Part shown: positions 39,247 through 49,852 of the stretch, one piece after another
How positions within the stretch are numbered: the stretch's first letter is position 1
How the letters are laid out: each line of letters starts with the position of its first letter
Assembly (NCBI RefSeq): GCF_008843165.1
Contig: NZ_CP044427.1
Location: forward strand, 2,542,001 to 2,606,000
Direction: 5' to 3'
From: Ornithinimicrobium pratense
GTDB lineage: Bacteria; Actinomycetota; Actinomycetes; Actinomycetales; Dermatophilaceae
DNA length: 64,000 bases
Translations under genes and position numbers: made by a program
Notes under the pieces: model-generated
What the model was told of the DNA's origin: nothing
The model's input: only the letters and a program-made list of their open reading frames with translations
Database searches by the model: none

Positions 39247-39653
39247 TCAGTTGCGGCGCTTCTTGGGCAGACGGACGCCGTTGTGCGCCTGCGGGGTGAC
39301 GTCACTGATCGCGCCGACCTCCAGGCCGGCGGCGGTCAGGGAACGGATCGCGGTCTCGCGACCCGAGCCCGGGCCCTTGACGAAGACGTCGACCTTGCGC
39401 ATGCCGTGATCCATCGCCCGGCGGGCGGCGGCCTCGGCAGCCATCTGGGCCGCGTACGGGGTTGACTTGCGCGAACCCTTGAAACCGACCTGGCCCGAGG
39501 AGGACCAGGCAATGACGGCACCGGCGGGGTCGGTGATGCTGATGATGGTGTTGCTGAACGTGCTCTTGATGTGAGCCTGCCCGAGGGCGACGTTCTTCTT
39601 CTCCTTGCGGCGCACCTTGCGCGCACCGCTAGCCTGACGGCTCTTGGGGGCAT
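39247..39653 (-). CDS. rpsK: 30S ribosomal protein S11, apparent one-base frameshift at the start
   Basis: The S11 core ([57 protein letters not shown]) is complete. The ATG at 39653 is followed by only five C, then AAGAGCCGTCAGGC; six C would restore [20 protein letters not shown], the standard actinobacterial N-terminus. The span is 407 bases, one short of a multiple of three. Because S11 is essential a sequence error is likelier than a mutation; an in-frame GTG at 39615 would otherwise give a short form. Confidence 0.9.
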
Positions 39654-39776
39654 GTGGTTTCTCCTGACGAGGTATGCAGTGCTGCTGGGCCGGCTGGTCT
39701 GGCCAGTCCCGAGATCCGAGGCGTGGCCTCGGCGGGTGACTCGGGGCGAGGGGTCCTCGGCTCCCGAGCCGGTGGG

Positions 39777-40151
39777 TTACTTGGCCTTCTTCTTGCCGGC
39801 GACGGTGCGCTTGGGCCCCTTGCGGGTGCGCGCGTTGGTCTTGGTGCGCTGACCGTGCACGGGCAGACCGCGGCGGTGCCGCAGGCCCTGGTAACTGCCG
39901 ATCTCCTGCTTGCGGCGGATGTCGGCGGCTACCTCACGGCGCAGGTCACCCTCGAGGCGGTAACTGCCCTCGAGGTGGTCACGCAGGGCGACCAGCTGCT
40001 CCTCCGTCAGGTCCTTGACGCGGACGGACGGGTCGACACCCGTCTCCGCCAGCGTCTGCTCGGCGCGGGTACGGCCCACGCCGAAGATGTAGGTGAGAGC
40101 GACCTCGACGCGCTTGTCGCGCGGCAGGTCAACACCGATGAGTCGTGCCAT
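39777..40151 (-). CDS. rpsM: 30S ribosomal protein S13
   Basis: 124 residues. [53 protein letters not shown] with [12 protein letters not shown] are S13 hallmarks. The basic C-terminal tail reaches the P-site tRNA. Second r-protein gene of the alpha operon after rpmJ. Confidence 0.97.
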   Translation of the reverse strand: MARLIGVDLPRDKRVEVALTYIFGVGRTRAEQTLAETGVDPSVRVKDLTEEQLVALRDHLEGSYRLEGDLRREVAADIRRKQEIGSYQGLRHRRGLPVHGQRTKTNARTRKGPKRTVAGKKKAK

Positions 40152-40425
40152 GTGGCAGTGCTCCTTGGATTCTTGCGAGAGTCTGGTGCAACACCGGTCC
40201 GCATCCTCTGTGGTGGGCCTTCGCCCGCGGTCCCCGGCTCTCGCGGCCGGGGGTGACGTCCCGTGTCGACGGGGGTCGGGTGTTGCGTGCTACGTCATGA
40301 CGATCTTCAGTTGTGCGCTGCCGGGCGGGAACCGCCCCACAGCTCTTGCAGCTGTCAGCTGTCGCTGACTGCGTGTGTGTCGAGGTGCGCTCGTCGCGCT
40401 CTGCGACGTGTGCTGGTCGCTCTGC

Positions 40426-40539
40426 TCAGCCCTGGCGCTGCTTGTGGCGCAGGTTCTCGCAGATCACCATGACCCGGCCGTGACGGCGGATCACCTTGCA
40501 CTTGTCGCAGATCTTCTTCACGCTCGGCTGAACCTTCAT
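40426..40539 (-). CDS. rpmJ: 50S ribosomal protein L36
   Basis: 37 residues, read directly from the sequence: [20 protein letters not shown], then [17 protein letters not shown]. The zinc ribbon is complete (Cys11, Cys14, Cys27, His32), so this is the zinc-binding C-plus form. It lies between infA and rpsM as usual. Confidence 0.95.
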   Translation of the reverse strand: MKVQPSVKKICDKCKVIRRHGRVMVICENLRHKQRQG

Positions 40540-40638
40540 GGCAACCTGCCTTGAGTCGATCTGTACGGGTGTGGTCGTGCATCGCGGACCGTCCCGGGCA
40601 GGCCGGTCGGTCCGCTCGGGGCCCGGGGGCCCCGTTCG

Positions 40639-40860
40639 TCAGCGGTAGCGGAAGACGATGCGTCCGCGGGTCAGGTCGTACGGGCTGAGCTCCACCACGA
40701 CCCGGTCCTCAGGGAGGATTCGGATGTAGTGCTGACGCATCTTGCCGGAGATGTGAGCCAGCACAACGTGCCCGTTCGTCAGCTCGACCCGGAAGTTAGC
40801 ATTCGGGAGGGCTTCGACAACTGTGCCCTCGATCTCAATGACGCCGTCCTTCTTCGCCAT
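40639..40860 (-). CDS. infA: Translation initiation factor IF-1
   Basis: 73 residues, the exact usual length, forming one S1/OB fold: [46 protein letters not shown]. It binds the ribosomal A site during initiation. The ATG at 40860 is fixed by the family N-terminus MAKKDGVIE. It heads the alpha operon with its own promoter at 40915-40944. Confidence 0.97.
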   Translation of the reverse strand: MAKKDGVIEIEGTVVEALPNANFRVELTNGHVVLAHISGKMRQHYIRILPEDRVVVELSPYDLTRGRIVFRYR

Positions 40861-41161
40861 GTCCTCCACTTTTCGCGTGACTGTACTGCCTTCGGCCACG
40901 GGGGCCGACGCACTATCCTACGTGAGAAGCAACCCCAAGGCCAATCCGTCAGGCTAGCGGTCCTCCGGGTGCTCTCGCGACTCTGACGTGCGGGCGCTTA
41001 CCAGGCCAAGCCTCGGCCTTCCCCTACCACTGAGGCCGGCAAGTCATGTGTGCGCCGGTTCCTCCCGGCTCACGGATGGGGGCAGGAAACAGGGTCGCCG
41101 GTGGAGCAGGACCGACCGCCGGCAGGACCGGGGCAGGTCAGCCGGCGGGCCTGGGGCAGGG
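40861..41161 (-). other. map-infA intergenic region
   Basis: 301 bases with the infA promoter near its downstream end and, around 41020-41150, G/C-rich repeats of CCGGC. No gene is seen. Confidence 0.5.
40915..40944 (-). promoter_or_regulatory. infA promoter, TTGGCC-N18-TAGGAT
   Basis: Minus strand -35 TTGGCC (40944-40939), 18-base spacer, -10 TAGGAT (40920-40915). The architecture matches the rpsL promoter. Confidence 0.65.
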
Positions 41162-42034
41162 TCAGTCGGTGAGCGGAGCGAAGGGGGCGCCGCGCGCAGT
41201 GAGCTCCGCCTCCCCGCCGTCGTGGGCGGTGAGCACCCACAGGCCGGCGTCGGTGACAGCGACGGTGTGCTCCCAGTGAGCGGCGTGGCTGCCGTCGGTG
41301 GTGACCACGGTCCAGTCGTCGTCCAGGGTGCGGGTCTTGATGGTGCCCAGGGTCACCATCGGCTCGACCGCGAGGGTGGCCCCGCTGGGCACCGAGGGGC
41401 CCTTGGCGGCGACGCCGTAGTTGGGCACCTGCGGATCCATGTGCATCTCCCGCCCGATGCCGTGGCCGACGAAGTCCTGCAGGATGCCGTACTCGTGCAC
41501 GGGCACGCCCGCAGCGCGGCGCCGCTCCAGCGCCGCCTCCACGCAGTCCTCGACGGCATCGCCGACGGCGAAGAGCCGGCCGCCGGCGCGCAGCGCCGCC
41601 AGGCCGTCCCAGAGCGAGGCCTGGGTGTCGTCCATCAACGCCAGGTCGGCCTGGCTCCCCTGCTCCCGGCCACCGACGACCAGGGTGATCGCCGCGTCGC
41701 CGTGCCAGCCGTCGACGATTGCGCCGCAGTCGATGGAGACGAGGTCACCCTCCTGCAGGACCCGTTCGCCGGGGACGCCGTGGACGACCTCGTCGTTGAC
41801 GGAGATGCACAGGCTGCCGGTGAAGCCGTGGTAGCCCAGGAAGCTGGGCACCGCACCGGCGCCGCGGATCGCGTCCTCGGCGGCCGCGTCCAGCTCGCGT
41901 GTGGTGGTCCCGGCGACGGCGCCCTTGAGGGCCAGCGCCAGGGTGTCGGCGACGACCAGTCCGGCACGCCGCATGGCGCGCAGCTGGTCGTCGGTCTTGG
42001 ACTCGATGCGGGGTCCGCGCCGGAACATAGACAT
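41162..42034 (-). CDS. map: Type I methionine aminopeptidase
   Basis: 290 residues. Removes initiator Met. The dimetal site is complete: Asp residues in SIDCGAIVDGWHGDAA, His in FVGHGIGREMH, Glu in AVEPMVTLG and WEHTVAV. The substrate-binding His is in LGYHGFTGSLCIS. It follows adk with a 10-base gap in the spc operon. Confidence 0.96.
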   Translation of the reverse strand: MSMFRRGPRIESKTDDQLRAMRRAGLVVADTLALALKGAVAGTTTRELDAAAEDAIRGAGAVPSFLGYHGFTGSLCISVNDEVVHGVPGERVLQEGDLVSIDCGAIVDGWHGDAAITLVVGGREQGSQADLALMDDTQASLWDGLAALRAGGRLFAVGDAVEDCVEAALERRRAAGVPVHEYGILQDFVGHGIGREMHMDPQVPNYGVAAKGPSVPSGATLAVEPMVTLGTIKTRTLDDDWTVVTTDGSHAAHWEHTVAVTDAGLWVLTAHDGGEAELTARGAPFAPLTD

Positions 42035-42044
42035 GGGCGGCGGA

Positions 42045-42704
42045 TCAGCGGTCGTCGTGGCCGTCGACCGGGCCCGCCGGCGGCGCCACGTGACCCTCGG
42101 CGGGACGGCCTACCTTGCCCTCGGTCGACCGTGCCTGCACCGCCGCGGAGAGCGCCTCCTCGATCCGCGTGGTGACCTCCTCGACCGAGCCCATACCGTC
42201 AACCTCGTGCAGCAGTCCACGCTCGCGGTAGACGGCTGCCAGCGGCGCGGTCTCTTCGGCGTAGATGCGCATGCGGGCCCGCATGACATCCTCGGTGTCG
42301 TCGACCCGCCCCTGCTCCTGAGCCCGGGCCAGGAGGCGCTGCACGACCTCGTCGGTGTCGACGGTCAGCTCGATGACGGCGTCCAGCCGCCGCCCTGCGT
42401 CACCGAGCATCTCGTCCAGGGCGTCCAGCTGGCCGGTGGTCCGGGGGTAGCCGTCGAGCAGGAAGCCCACGGCCGCGTCGGACTGGGCCAACCGGTCCTT
42501 GACGATCGCGTTGGTGATCTCGTCCGGGACGTAGCCGCCGGCGGCGGTGATCTCCTTGACCTGCCGGCCCAAAGGGGTCTCGTCCTTGATGTTCGCCCGG
42601 AAGATGTCACCGGTGGAGATCGCCGGGATGCCGTGGGTGTCGGCGACGCGCGCCGCCTGGGTGCCCTTGCCGGCACCGGGAGGGCCGAGCATGATCAGAC
42701 GCAT
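42045..42704 (-). CDS. adk: Adenylate kinase
   Basis: 219 residues. P-loop [10 protein letters not shown] (7-16), AMP-binding [18 protein letters not shown], and a short LID around [20 protein letters not shown] without zinc Cys. The C-terminal 30 residues are a low-complexity extension. The ATG overlaps the secY stop by one base (TGATG). Confidence 0.96.
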   Translation of the reverse strand: MRLIMLGPPGAGKGTQAARVADTHGIPAISTGDIFRANIKDETPLGRQVKEITAAGGYVPDEITNAIVKDRLAQSDAAVGFLLDGYPRTTGQLDALDEMLGDAGRRLDAVIELTVDTDEVVQRLLARAQEQGRVDDTEDVMRARMRIYAEETAPLAAVYRERGLLHEVDGMGSVEEVTTRIEEALSAAVQARSTEGKVGRPAEGHVAPPAGPVDGHDDR

Positions 42705-44029
42705 CAGCGGAGGAACCCTTCGTAGTCGTGTTGCTGGAGCTGGGACTCGATCTGCTTGATCGTCTGCAGACCCACACCCACGATGATGATGATCGAGGCG
42801 CCACCCAGCGGGAAGTCCTGGATCTGCAGGACGTTGAAGGCGATCAGCGGGATGAGCGCCAGCCCGGCCAGGTACATCGAGCCCGGGGTAGTGATCCGGG
42901 TGATGACGTACTGCAGGTACTCCGCCGTGGGCCGGCCGGCCCGGATGCCGGGGATGAACCCGCCGTAGCGCTTCATGTTGTCGGCGACGTCGGTGGGGTT
43001 GAAGGTGACCGAGGTGTAGAAGAAGGCGAAGAAGATGATCATCGCGACATAGATGACCATGTACAGCCAGTGCGTCCCCTGGCCGGCCATCCCCATCGAG
43101 AGGTAGCGGTCGACGAAGGTCACCCAGCCGGGAGCCTGCTGCCCCACGTCCACCGGCCGGTTGAAGTTGGCGACCAGCATGGGCAGCATCAAGATCGAGC
43201 TGGCGAAGATGATCGGGATGACGTTGGCCATGTTCAGCTTCAGCGGGATGTAGGTCGAGGTCCCGCCGTACTGGCGCCGCCCGATCATCCGCTTGGCGTA
43301 CTGCACCGGGATCCGTCGCTGGGACTGCTCGACGTAGACGACCAGCGTCATGATCGCCAGGCCCAGCAGCATGACCAGGACGAAGGTGGTGACGTCGCGC
43401 TGGTAGATCGAGGTCAGCGCGCCCGGGAAGCTGGCGGCGATGGAGACGAAGATCAGCAACGACATCCCGTTGCCGACACCACGCTCGGTGATCTGCTCCC
43501 CCAGCCACATGATCAGGCCGGTGCCGGCGGTCATCGTCAGCACGATGAGCAGCATGGTGGCGACCCCGTCGTCCTGCAGCACCCGCGCGCAGGTGCCACC
43601 GAACAACCGCGCCGGCTCACGGGCGATAGTGACCAGGGTGGACGCCTGCAGCACCGCCAGACCGATGGTCATGTAGCGGGTGTACTGCGTCATCTTGGTC
43701 TGCCCGGCCTGGCCCTCCTTCTTCAGCTGCTCGAACCGCGGGATGACCACGGTGAGCAGCTGGGTGATGATGGCTGCGGTGATGTACGGCATGATCCCCA
43801 GCGCGAAGATCGACAGCTGGACCATCGCCCCGCCGGAGAAGAGGTTGACCATCCCCAGCACGTTGCCGGACAGCTCGGCGTTGGAGAGGCACTGCTGGAC
43901 CAGTCCATAGTCGACGCCCGGGCTGGGGATGTGTGTCCCGAGCCGGTAGATCGCCATGATCGCGAGCGTGAAGAGGATCTTCCGACGAAGATCCGGCGTC
44001 TTGAACGCACGCACGAAGGCGGAGAGCAT
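42704..44029 (-). CDS. secY: Protein translocase subunit SecY
   Basis: 441 residues with ten membrane segments. Conserved features are [20 protein letters not shown] at the N-terminus, the plug-region after helix 1, [15 protein letters not shown] in the cytoplasmic loop that binds ribosome and SecA, and [20 protein letters not shown]. It is the core of the Sec channel. The preceding gene is rplO, separated by 254 bases with a hairpin. Confidence 0.97.
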   Translation of the reverse strand: MLSAFVRAFKTPDLRRKILFTLAIMAIYRLGTHIPSPGVDYGLVQQCLSNAELSGNVLGMVNLFSGGAMVQLSIFALGIMPYITAAIITQLLTVVIPRFEQLKKEGQAGQTKMTQYTRYMTIGLAVLQASTLVTIAREPARLFGGTCARVLQDDGVATMLLIVLTMTAGTGLIMWLGEQITERGVGNGMSLLIFVSIAASFPGALTSIYQRDVTTFVLVMLLGLAIMTLVVYVEQSQRRIPVQYAKRMIGRRQYGGTSTYIPLKLNMANVIPIIFASSILMLPMLVANFNRPVDVGQQAPGWVTFVDRYLSMGMAGQGTHWLYMVIYVAMIIFFAFFYTSVTFNPTDVADNMKRYGGFIPGIRAGRPTAEYLQYVITRITTPGSMYLAGLALIPLIAFNVLQIQDFPLGGASIIIIVGVGLQTIKQIESQLQQHDYEGFLR

Positions 44030-44232
44030 TCAGGTCCTCCTGTGGGTCCCCTGGGCGCCACGGGCTGGCCGCGTGGCGGGCACCGGGGAGCGGGCATCGA
44101 TCCGGATGACGATAACACCCTCGTCGATGGGGGCGATAAGCGTCGGGGTATGTCGTGCGAGTAGTGCTGGCGTGACCTGCGGCTCGGCCCGGGCGCGGTG
44201 CGCGGGGGCAAAGGGCCCGCCTGGGATGGAAC

Positions 44233-44264
44233 AGGCCCCGGATCGCGCGTGCGACCCGGGGCCT
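44233..44264 (-). terminator. Hairpin after rplO
   Basis: AGGCCCCGG/CCGGGGCCT arms extended by partial GATCGC/GCGAC pairing. It may attenuate read-through from the r-protein genes into secY. Confidence 0.55.
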
Positions 44265-44283
44265 TGTCCGCGTGCGGTGGTGC

Positions 44284-44755
44284 TCAGGCCTGCGTGACGG
44301 ATCCGCCGGCGGCCTGGATCTTCTCCTGCGCGGAGGTGGAGAACTTGTCGGCGGTCACGTCGACCGCCACGGAGATCTCCCCGTTGCCCAGGACCTTGAC
44401 CGGCTGGCCCTTGCGGACCGCGCCCTTGGCCACCAGGTCCGCGACGCCCACGGTGCCGCCCTCGGGAAGAGGGTGGACAGGGTGTCGAGGTTCACCACCT
44501 GGTAGGTGGTCTTGAACCGGTTCTTGAAGCCACGCAGCTTGGGCAGCCGCATGTGCATCGGGGTCTGGCCGCCCTCGAAGGTCGCGGGCACCTGGTAGCG
44601 GGCACTGGTGCCCTTGGTGCCGCGCCCCGCGGTCTTGCCCTTGGAGCCCTCGCCTCGACCCACGCGGGTCTTGGCGGTCTTGGCGCCGGGGGCCGGCCGC
44701 AGGTGGTGCACCTTCAGCGCGCGGCCCTCGGGGTGGCAGAAGTCTGCTCATTCAT
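44284..44755 (-). CDS. rplO: 50S ribosomal protein L15, two apparent one-base frameshifts
   Basis: Joined from three frames: MNEQTSATP (start 44755), then [20 protein letters not shown] to LDTLSTLFP, then [20 protein letters not shown] to AAGGSVTQA. At both joins a C run before GAGGGC is one base short (near 44729-44732 and 44464-44466). The span of 472 bases lacks two bases for a whole number of codons. L15 is needed for normal growth and all else is conserved, so sequencing error is the simplest reading. Confidence 0.9.
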
Positions 44756-44757
44756 GG

Positions 44758-44940
44758 TCAGTCAACCTCCTCGACGGTCACCAGGTGGGCGACCGTGCGG
44801 ACCATGCCCCGGAACTCGGGGCGGTCCTCCTTGATGACGGTGTCACCGATCCGCTTCAGGCCCAGGCTGCGCACGGTCTCCCGGTGCATGTGCTTGGTCC
44901 CGACGGTGGACTTGATCTGGGTCACCTTGAGCTTAGCCAT
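44758..44940 (-). CDS. rpmD: 50S ribosomal protein L30
   Basis: 60 residues: [20 protein letters not shown], then [19 protein letters not shown], the complete L30 fold. The ATG overlaps the rpsE stop by one base and rplO starts 2 bases after its stop. Confidence 0.96.
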   Translation of the reverse strand: MAKLKVTQIKSTVGTKHMHRETVRSLGLKRIGDTVIKEDRPEFRGMVRTVAHLVTVEEVD

Positions 44941-45608
44941 CAGGCACCCGCCTTTGCCTCGGCCGCCGCGGCGGCGCGGGCGCGCAGCATCGCGGCCGGG
45001 GCCACGTGCTCCAGCGGCATACCGCGACGGGCGGCGACCGCCTCCGGCTGCTCCAGGCCCTTCAGGGCGGCCACCGTGGCGTGCACGATGTTGATGGAGT
45101 TGCTGGAGCCGAGCGACTTGCTCAGCACGTCGTGGATGCCGGCGCACTCGAGCACGGCGCGCACCGGGCCACCGGCGATGACACCGGTACCGGGACTAGC
45201 CGGCTTGAGCATGACGACGCCTGCCGCCTTCTCACCCTGGATCGGGTGCGGGATGGTGCCGGCGATGCGGGGCACGCGGAAGAAGTTCTTCTTCGCCTCC
45301 TCGACGCCCTTGGCGATCGCCGCGGGCACCTCCTTGGCCTTGCCGTAGCCCACGCCAACGGTGCCGTCGCCGTCACCCACCACGACGAGCGCGGTGAAGC
45401 TGAAGCGGCGGCCACCCTTGACGACCTTGGCTACACGGTTGATGGTGACGACCCGCTCCAAGTACTGGTTGCGGTCGTCCTCACGGTTGCCACGGCCGGA
45501 CCGGCCGTCGCGTCGATCGTTGCTGTCGCGGCCGCCCCGACGGTTGTCGCGGGCGCCACCGGCGGACGCTGTGTCACCGGTGCCGCGGCGCTGGAAGTCA
45601 CCAGCCAT
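44940..45608 (-). CDS. rpsE: 30S ribosomal protein S5
   Basis: 222 residues. The double-stranded RNA-binding-like domain begins [20 protein letters not shown]; the second domain has [19 protein letters not shown] and [17 protein letters not shown] 48-residue Arg/Gly/Asp-rich extension precedes the core. S5 helps maintain decoding accuracy. Confidence 0.97.
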   Translation of the reverse strand: MAGDFQRRGTGDTASAGGARDNRRGGRDSNDRRDGRSGRGNREDDRNQYLERVVTINRVAKVVKGGRRFSFTALVVVGDGDGTVGVGYGKAKEVPAAIAKGVEEAKKNFFRVPRIAGTIPHPIQGEKAAGVVMLKPASPGTGVIAGGPVRAVLECAGIHDVLSKSLGSSNSINIVHATVAALKGLEQPEAVAARRGMPLEHVAPAAMLRARAAAAAEAKAGA

Positions 45609-45635
45609 AGGAATGGTTCCTCTTTCCTTGTCGGA

Positions 45636-46010
45636 TTACAGCGACAGGCCGCCCTCGCGGGCGCCCTCCGCGATCGCAGCCACGCGGCCGGCGTAGCGGT
45701 TGCCACCCCGGTCGAACACGGCGGTGTCCACGCCCAGGGCCTGAGCGCGCTCGGCGAGCAGCTCGCCCACGCGCTTGGCCTTGGCCGTCTTGTCGCCTTC
45801 GAGCCCACGCAGGTCGGCCTCCATGGTGGAGGCGGACGTGAGCGTCTTGCTCTCGGTGTCGTCGACCAGTTGGACGAAGACGTGGCGCGAGGACCGGTTG
45901 ACTACCAGGCGCGGACGCGCGGCGGTGCCGGTGACCTTCTTGCGCAGCCGAAGGTGGCGCCGCGCACGGGCCGCAACCTTGGTCTTGGAGCGCTTGACGA
46001 TCTGTGCCAT
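45636..46010 (-). CDS. rplR: 50S ribosomal protein L18
   Basis: 124 residues. [34 protein letters not shown] and [20 protein letters not shown] are typical L18. It binds 5S rRNA with L5, also encoded here. It starts 3 bases after the rplF stop. Confidence 0.97.
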   Translation of the reverse strand: MAQIVKRSKTKVAARARRHLRLRKKVTGTAARPRLVVNRSSRHVFVQLVDDTESKTLTSASTMEADLRGLEGDKTAKAKRVGELLAERAQALGVDTAVFDRGGNRYAGRVAAIAEGAREGGLSL

Positions 46011-46013
46011 GGC

Positions 46014-46553
46014 TTACTTACCAGCCTTTCCGACCTTGCGGCGGATGTGCTCACCCTCGTAGCGCACGCCCTTGCCCTTGTACGGGTCAGGCTTGCGCAG
46101 CTTGCGGATGTTTGCAGCGACCTCGCCGACCAGCTGCTTGTCGATGCCCGTGACCGAGAACCGGGTGGGGTTCTCGACCTGGAAGGTGATGCCCTCCGGG
46201 GCCTTGATCAGGATGGAGTGGCTGTAGCCGAGCGCGAACTCCAGGTCGCTGCCCTTGGCCACCACGCGGTACCCGGTGCCGTGGATCTCCAGCTTCTTGG
46301 TGTAACCGTTGGTCACCCCCTCGACCATGTTGGCGATCAGGCTGCGGGTCAGGCCGTGCCGGGCGCGAGACTCGCGCTCGTCGTTGGGCCGGTGCACCTG
46401 CAGGCTGCCGTTCTCGGCCTTGTCCACGGAGATGGGCTGGGCCACGGCGAGCGCCAACTGGCCCTTGGGGCCCTTGACCGTGACGGTTGCGCCGTCGATG
46501 GCCACGTCCACACCGGAGGGGATGGTGATCGGAAGTCGTCCAATACGAGACAT
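46014..46553 (-). CDS. rplF: 50S ribosomal protein L6
   Basis: 179 residues with two L6 repeats: [20 protein letters not shown] at the start, [19 protein letters not shown] in the first repeat, and [19 protein letters not shown] near the end, the conserved rRNA-contact motif. Confidence 0.97.
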   Translation of the reverse strand: MSRIGRLPITIPSGVDVAIDGATVTVKGPKGQLALAVAQPISVDKAENGSLQVHRPNDERESRARHGLTRSLIANMVEGVTNGYTKKLEIHGTGYRVVAKGSDLEFALGYSHSILIKAPEGITFQVENPTRFSVTGIDKQLVGEVAANIRKLRKPDPYKGKGVRYEGEHIRRKVGKAGK

Positions 46554-46584
46554 TATTCGGTGCTCCTTTCGTGCATTCTCAGAG

Positions 46585-46983
46585 TCACCAGACGTAGGCG
46601 AGCACTTCGCCGCCGACGCCCTTATCGGCTGCCTGGCGGTCGGTGAGCAGACCGGAGGACGTGGAGATGATCGCCACGCCTAGGCCGCCCAGCACGCGGG
46701 GCAGGTTGGTGGACTTCGCGTAGACGCGCAGGCCGGGCTTGGACACCCGGCGCACGCCCGCGATCGAACGCTCGCGGTTCGGACCGTACTTCAGGTCGAT
46801 GGTCAGCGTGCTGCCGACTTCGGCGTCCTGCGTGGTCCAGGAGGCGATGTAGCCCTCCGCCTTGAGGATGTCGGCGATGTTCGCCTTCAGCTTTGAGTAC
46901 GGCATGGAGACCTGGTCCTTGTGCGCCGAGTTGGCGTTCCGGATCCGGGTCAGCATGTCCGCGATCGGGTCGGTCATGGTCAT
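46585..46983 (-). CDS. rpsH: 30S ribosomal protein S8
   Basis: 132 residues, the usual length. [19 protein letters not shown] at the N-terminus and [19 protein letters not shown] at the C-terminus are S8 signatures. S8 is a primary 16S binder and in many bacteria represses the spc operon. Confidence 0.97.
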   Translation of the reverse strand: MTMTDPIADMLTRIRNANSAHKDQVSMPYSKLKANIADILKAEGYIASWTTQDAEVGSTLTIDLKYGPNRERSIAGVRRVSKPGLRVYAKSTNLPRVLGGLGVAIISTSSGLLTDRQAADKGVGGEVLAYVW

Positions 46984-47107
46984 GGGGCTTCGTGCCCTTT
47001 CTCATCGCGGTTTCCCCCGGGGCCCACAGGGCCTGGGCGACCTTCGATGGTCAGGATGATTCTGGCTTCGGTGGTGGGATAGGTATGCCGTGCGCGCCGC
47101 AGGCTGC

Positions 47108-47293
47108 TCACCAGCTGGACTTGGTCACGCCGGGCAGCTCGCCGCGGTGGGCCATCTCCCGCAGGCAGATTCGGCACAGGCCGAACTTGCGGTAGACCGA
47201 GTGCGGACGGCCGCAGCGCTGGCAGCGGGTGTAGCCGCGAACCTTGAACTTCGGCTTGCGGTTGGCCTTGTTGACTAGAGCGGTCTTCGCCAT
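47108..47293 (-). CDS. rpsZ: 30S ribosomal protein S14 type Z
   Basis: 61 residues, the short zinc form. Two pairs Cys24/Cys27 and Cys40/Cys43 in [10 protein letters not shown] and [10 protein letters not shown] bind zinc. The start at 47293 is set by [18 protein letters not shown]. It lies between rplE and rpsH. Confidence 0.96.
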   Translation of the reverse strand: MAKTALVNKANRKPKFKVRGYTRCQRCGRPHSVYRKFGLCRICLREMAHRGELPGVTKSSW

Positions 47294-47297
47294 CGGC

Positions 47298-47909
47298 TCA
47301 GTTCTCCTTGAACGGGAAGCCCAGACGCTTGAGCAGCGCCCGACCCTCGTCGTTGTTCTTCGCGGTGGTGACGACCGTGATGTCCATGCCGCGGACCCGG
47401 TCGATCTTGTCCTGGTCGATCTCGTGGAACATCGACTGCTCGTTGAGACCGAAGGTGTAGTTGCCGTTGCCGTCGAACTGCCGCGGCGAGAGGCCGCGGA
47501 AGTCACGGATGCGGGGCAGCGCCAGGGACAGCAGCCGGTCCAGGAACTCCCACATGCGGTCGCCGCGCAGGGTGACGTGCGCGCCGATCGGCATACCCTC
47601 GCGCAGCTTGAACTGCGCGATGGACTTGCGGGCCTTGGTCACCGCCGGCCTCTGGCCGGTGATGGTGGACAGGTCGCGGATGGCGCCCTCGATGAGCTTG
47701 CTGTCGCGAGCGGCCTCGCCGACACCCATGTTCACCGTGATCTTGACCAGGCCGGGGACCTGCATCACGTTGGCGTGGCCGAACTCGGCCTGCAGGGCGG
47801 GCTTGATCTCCTCGTGGTAGCGCGCCTTGAGCCGCGGGGTCGCGGTCGGCGTGCTGCTCTCGGTGCTCTCGGTGCTGCTCTGGGTGCTGATCGTCTCGGT
47901 CATGCTCAC
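47298..47909 (-). CDS. rplE: 50S ribosomal protein L5
   Basis: 203 residues. The core begins [59 protein letters not shown] and [20 protein letters not shown] are L5 motifs. A Ser/Thr-rich N-terminal extension of about 25 residues is present. It overlaps rplX by 4 bases. Confidence 0.97.
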   Translation of the reverse strand: MSMTETISTQSSTESTESSTPTATPRLKARYHEEIKPALQAEFGHANVMQVPGLVKITVNMGVGEAARDSKLIEGAIRDLSTITGQRPAVTKARKSIAQFKLREGMPIGAHVTLRGDRMWEFLDRLLSLALPRIRDFRGLSPRQFDGNGNYTFGLNEQSMFHEIDQDKIDRVRGMDITVVTTAKNNDEGRALLKRLGFPFKEN

Positions 47910-48250
47910 AGGTCCTTACCCGAGCGCACCGCGACGCGGGTGCGCACAGTCTTGTTGCGGCCATCGCGGTCGACAGTCTCGACGCGGGTCGTGATCCGGG
48001 TCGGCGTCTTGGTCTCCGGGTCGACCACCATCACGTTGGACACGTGGATGGGAGCCTCCTGGACCTGGATGCCGCCGGTGCTGACACCGCGCTCGCCACC
48101 GGCACGGGTGTGCTTGGTGATGCGGTTGACACCCTCGACCAGGACGCGGTCGGTCTCGCGGTAGACCGCGATGACGCGACCCTGCAGACCCTTGTCCTTG
48201 CCGGCGATGACCTGCACGAGGTCGTTCTTCTTGATCTTCATCTTCGCCAT
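47906..48250 (-). CDS. rplX: 50S ribosomal protein L24
   Basis: 114 residues. A KOW motif is at [20 protein letters not shown], followed by [11 protein letters not shown] and [15 protein letters not shown]24 starts 50S assembly. It begins 3 bases after the rplN stop. Confidence 0.97.
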   Translation of the reverse strand: MAKMKIKKNDLVQVIAGKDKGLQGRVIAVYRETDRVLVEGVNRITKHTRAGGERGVSTGGIQVQEAPIHVSNVMVVDPETKTPTRITTRVETVDRDGRNKTVRTRVAVRSGKDL

Positions 48251-48253
48251 GGC

Positions 48254-48622
48254 TCAGATCACCTCCGGCGCGAGGGAAACGATCTTCATGAATCGCTTGT
48301 CGCGCAGCTCACGACCCACCGGGCCGAAGATTCGGGTGCCGCGGGGGTCACCGTCGGTCTTCAGGATGACCGCGGCGTTCTCATCAAAACGGATGTAGCT
48401 GCCGTCCGGACGACGGCGCTCTTTCTTGGTACGCACGATGACAGCCTTGACGACGTCGCCCTTCTTGACGTTGCCGCCGGGGATGGCGTCCTTCACGGTC
48501 GCCACGATGGTGTCACCGATGCCCGCGTAGCGGCGGCCGGAACCGCCGAGCACGCGGATGCACAGGATCTCCTTGGCACCGGTGTTGTCGGCGACGCGCA
48601 GTCGCGACTCCTGCTGGATCAC
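48254..48622 (-). CDS. rplN: 50S ribosomal protein L14
   Basis: 122 residues, exact family length: [60 protein letters not shown]. First gene of the spc group here; a 161-base gap with G-run hairpins separates it from rpsQ. Confidence 0.98.
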   Translation of the reverse strand: MIQQESRLRVADNTGAKEILCIRVLGGSGRRYAGIGDTIVATVKDAIPGGNVKKGDVVKAVIVRTKKERRRPDGSYIRFDENAAVILKTDGDPRGTRIFGPVGRELRDKRFMKIVSLAPEVI

Positions 48623-48783
48623 AGTTCGATCTCCTACTGCCGGCGGGTTCTCGTCCCGGTGGTGGGGACGAGCCTTGCCGAACGTCGTGGATTGGTATGG
48701 CGGTATGCCGGTTAGTTTCGTGTCCCCCGGGGTGGTTCTGCGGGGGGGACCCGGGGGGCGAACGGACCTGGCCCCCGGGCTTG

Positions 48784-49161
48784 TTACTTGGCCTTCTCCA
48801 GGATCTCCACCAGACGCCAGCGCTTGGTGGCGCTCAGCGGGCGGGTCTCCATGATCAGGACGCGGTCACCGACACCGGCCGTGTTGGCCTCGTCGTGCAC
48901 CTTGACCTTCTCGCTACGGCGCAGGACCTTGCCGTACAGCGCGTGCTTGACGCGGTCCTCAACCATGACGGTGATGGTCTTGTCCATCTTGTCGCTCACC
49001 ACGTAGCCCTGGCGGACCTTGCGGTAGTTGCGGTCTCCGCCGTGGCCGAGCGAGGCCTGGCTGGGCTCGTGGGCGGCAGTGTTCTGCCCGGAGGTCTCGG
49101 CGGCTGCGGTCTCCTGCGAGTCCACCTCGACCTCGGGGTTCTCGGTCGTGTTCTGGCTCAT
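48784..49161 (-). CDS. rpsQ: 30S ribosomal protein S17
   Basis: 125 residues. The S17 OB fold starts at [20 protein letters not shown] and runs to [14 protein letters not shown]. The first 45 residues are an acidic, Gln/Thr-rich extension ([20 protein letters not shown]). It starts 2 bases after rpmC. Confidence 0.96.
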   Translation of the reverse strand: MSQNTTENPEVEVDSQETAAAETSGQNTAAHEPSQASLGHGGDRNYRKVRQGYVVSDKMDKTITVMVEDRVKHALYGKVLRRSEKVKVHDEANTAGVGDRVLIMETRPLSATKRWRLVEILEKAK

Positions 49162-49163
49162 CC

Positions 49164-49433
49164 TCAGCCCACCTTCTCGTTCTCGTCCGCGCTCTCATTG
49201 GCGCTGTGCGGGGCCCGCCCGATACCGAGCTCGCGCTCCCGCATCTCGGTGTAGATGCGCGCGATGTCCTTCTTGACCGCGCGCAGGCGGCCGTGGCTCT
49301 CCAGCTGGCCGGTGGCCGACTGGAAGCGCAGGTTGAACAGCTCCTTCTTGGCCTCGGTCAGGGCGTCCGCGAGCGGACCGTCCTCGAGACCGCGCAACTG
49401 CTCGGGGGTCAGGTTCTTGGAACCGACTGCCAT
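49164..49433 (-). CDS. rpmC: 50S ribosomal protein L29
   Basis: 89 residues. The helical L29 core ([40 protein letters not shown]) is followed by an acidic tail of about 20 residues. It overlaps rplP by one base. Confidence 0.96.
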   Translation of the reverse strand: MAVGSKNLTPEQLRGLEDGPLADALTEAKKELFNLRFQSATGQLESHGRLRAVKKDIARIYTEMRERELGIGRAPHSANESADENEKVG

Positions 49434-49852
49434 CAGATGTCACCACCCTCACGCGTGACGAAACGGGTCTTCATGGGGAGCTTGTGCTGCGCCAGGCGCA
49501 TGGCCTCGCGAGCGACCTCCTCGGTGACGCCGGAGAGCTCGAACATGACGCGTCCGGGCTTGACGTTGGCCACCCACCACTCTGGGGAGCCCTTGCCCGA
49601 GCCCATGCGGGTCTCGGCCGGCTTCTTGGTCAGCGGGCGGTCCGGGTAGATGTTGATCCACACCTTGCCACCACGCTTGATGTAGCGGGTCATGGCGATA
49701 CGGGCGGACTCGATCTGCCGGTTGGTGACATAGGCCGGCGCGAGCGCCTGGATGCCGTAGTCACCGAACGCCAGCGAGGTGCCACCCTTGGCCATGCCGG
49801 AGCGGCCGGGGTGGTGCTGCTTACGGTGCTTGACGCGACGGGGAATCAACAT
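49433..49852 (-). CDS. rplP: 50S ribosomal protein L16
   Basis: 139 residues. [20 protein letters not shown] at the start; [20 protein letters not shown] and [19 protein letters not shown] near the A-site contacts are typical. It overlaps rpsC by one base. Confidence 0.97.
   Translation of the reverse strand: MLIPRRVKHRKQHHPGRSGMAKGGTSLAFGDYGIQALAPAYVTNRQIESARIAMTRYIKRGGKVWINIYPDRPLTKKPAETRMGSGKGSPEWWVANVKPGRVMFELSGVTEEVAREAMRLAQHKLPMKTRFVTREGGDI

Noticed and set aside
39247..39653. rpsK as a pseudogene
   Set aside because: All but the first codons are conserved, it is essential, and a single C insertion restores the normal protein.
44284..44755. rplO as a pseudogene
   Set aside because: Two one-base changes in C runs restore full-length L15 within an intact operon; sequence error is simpler.
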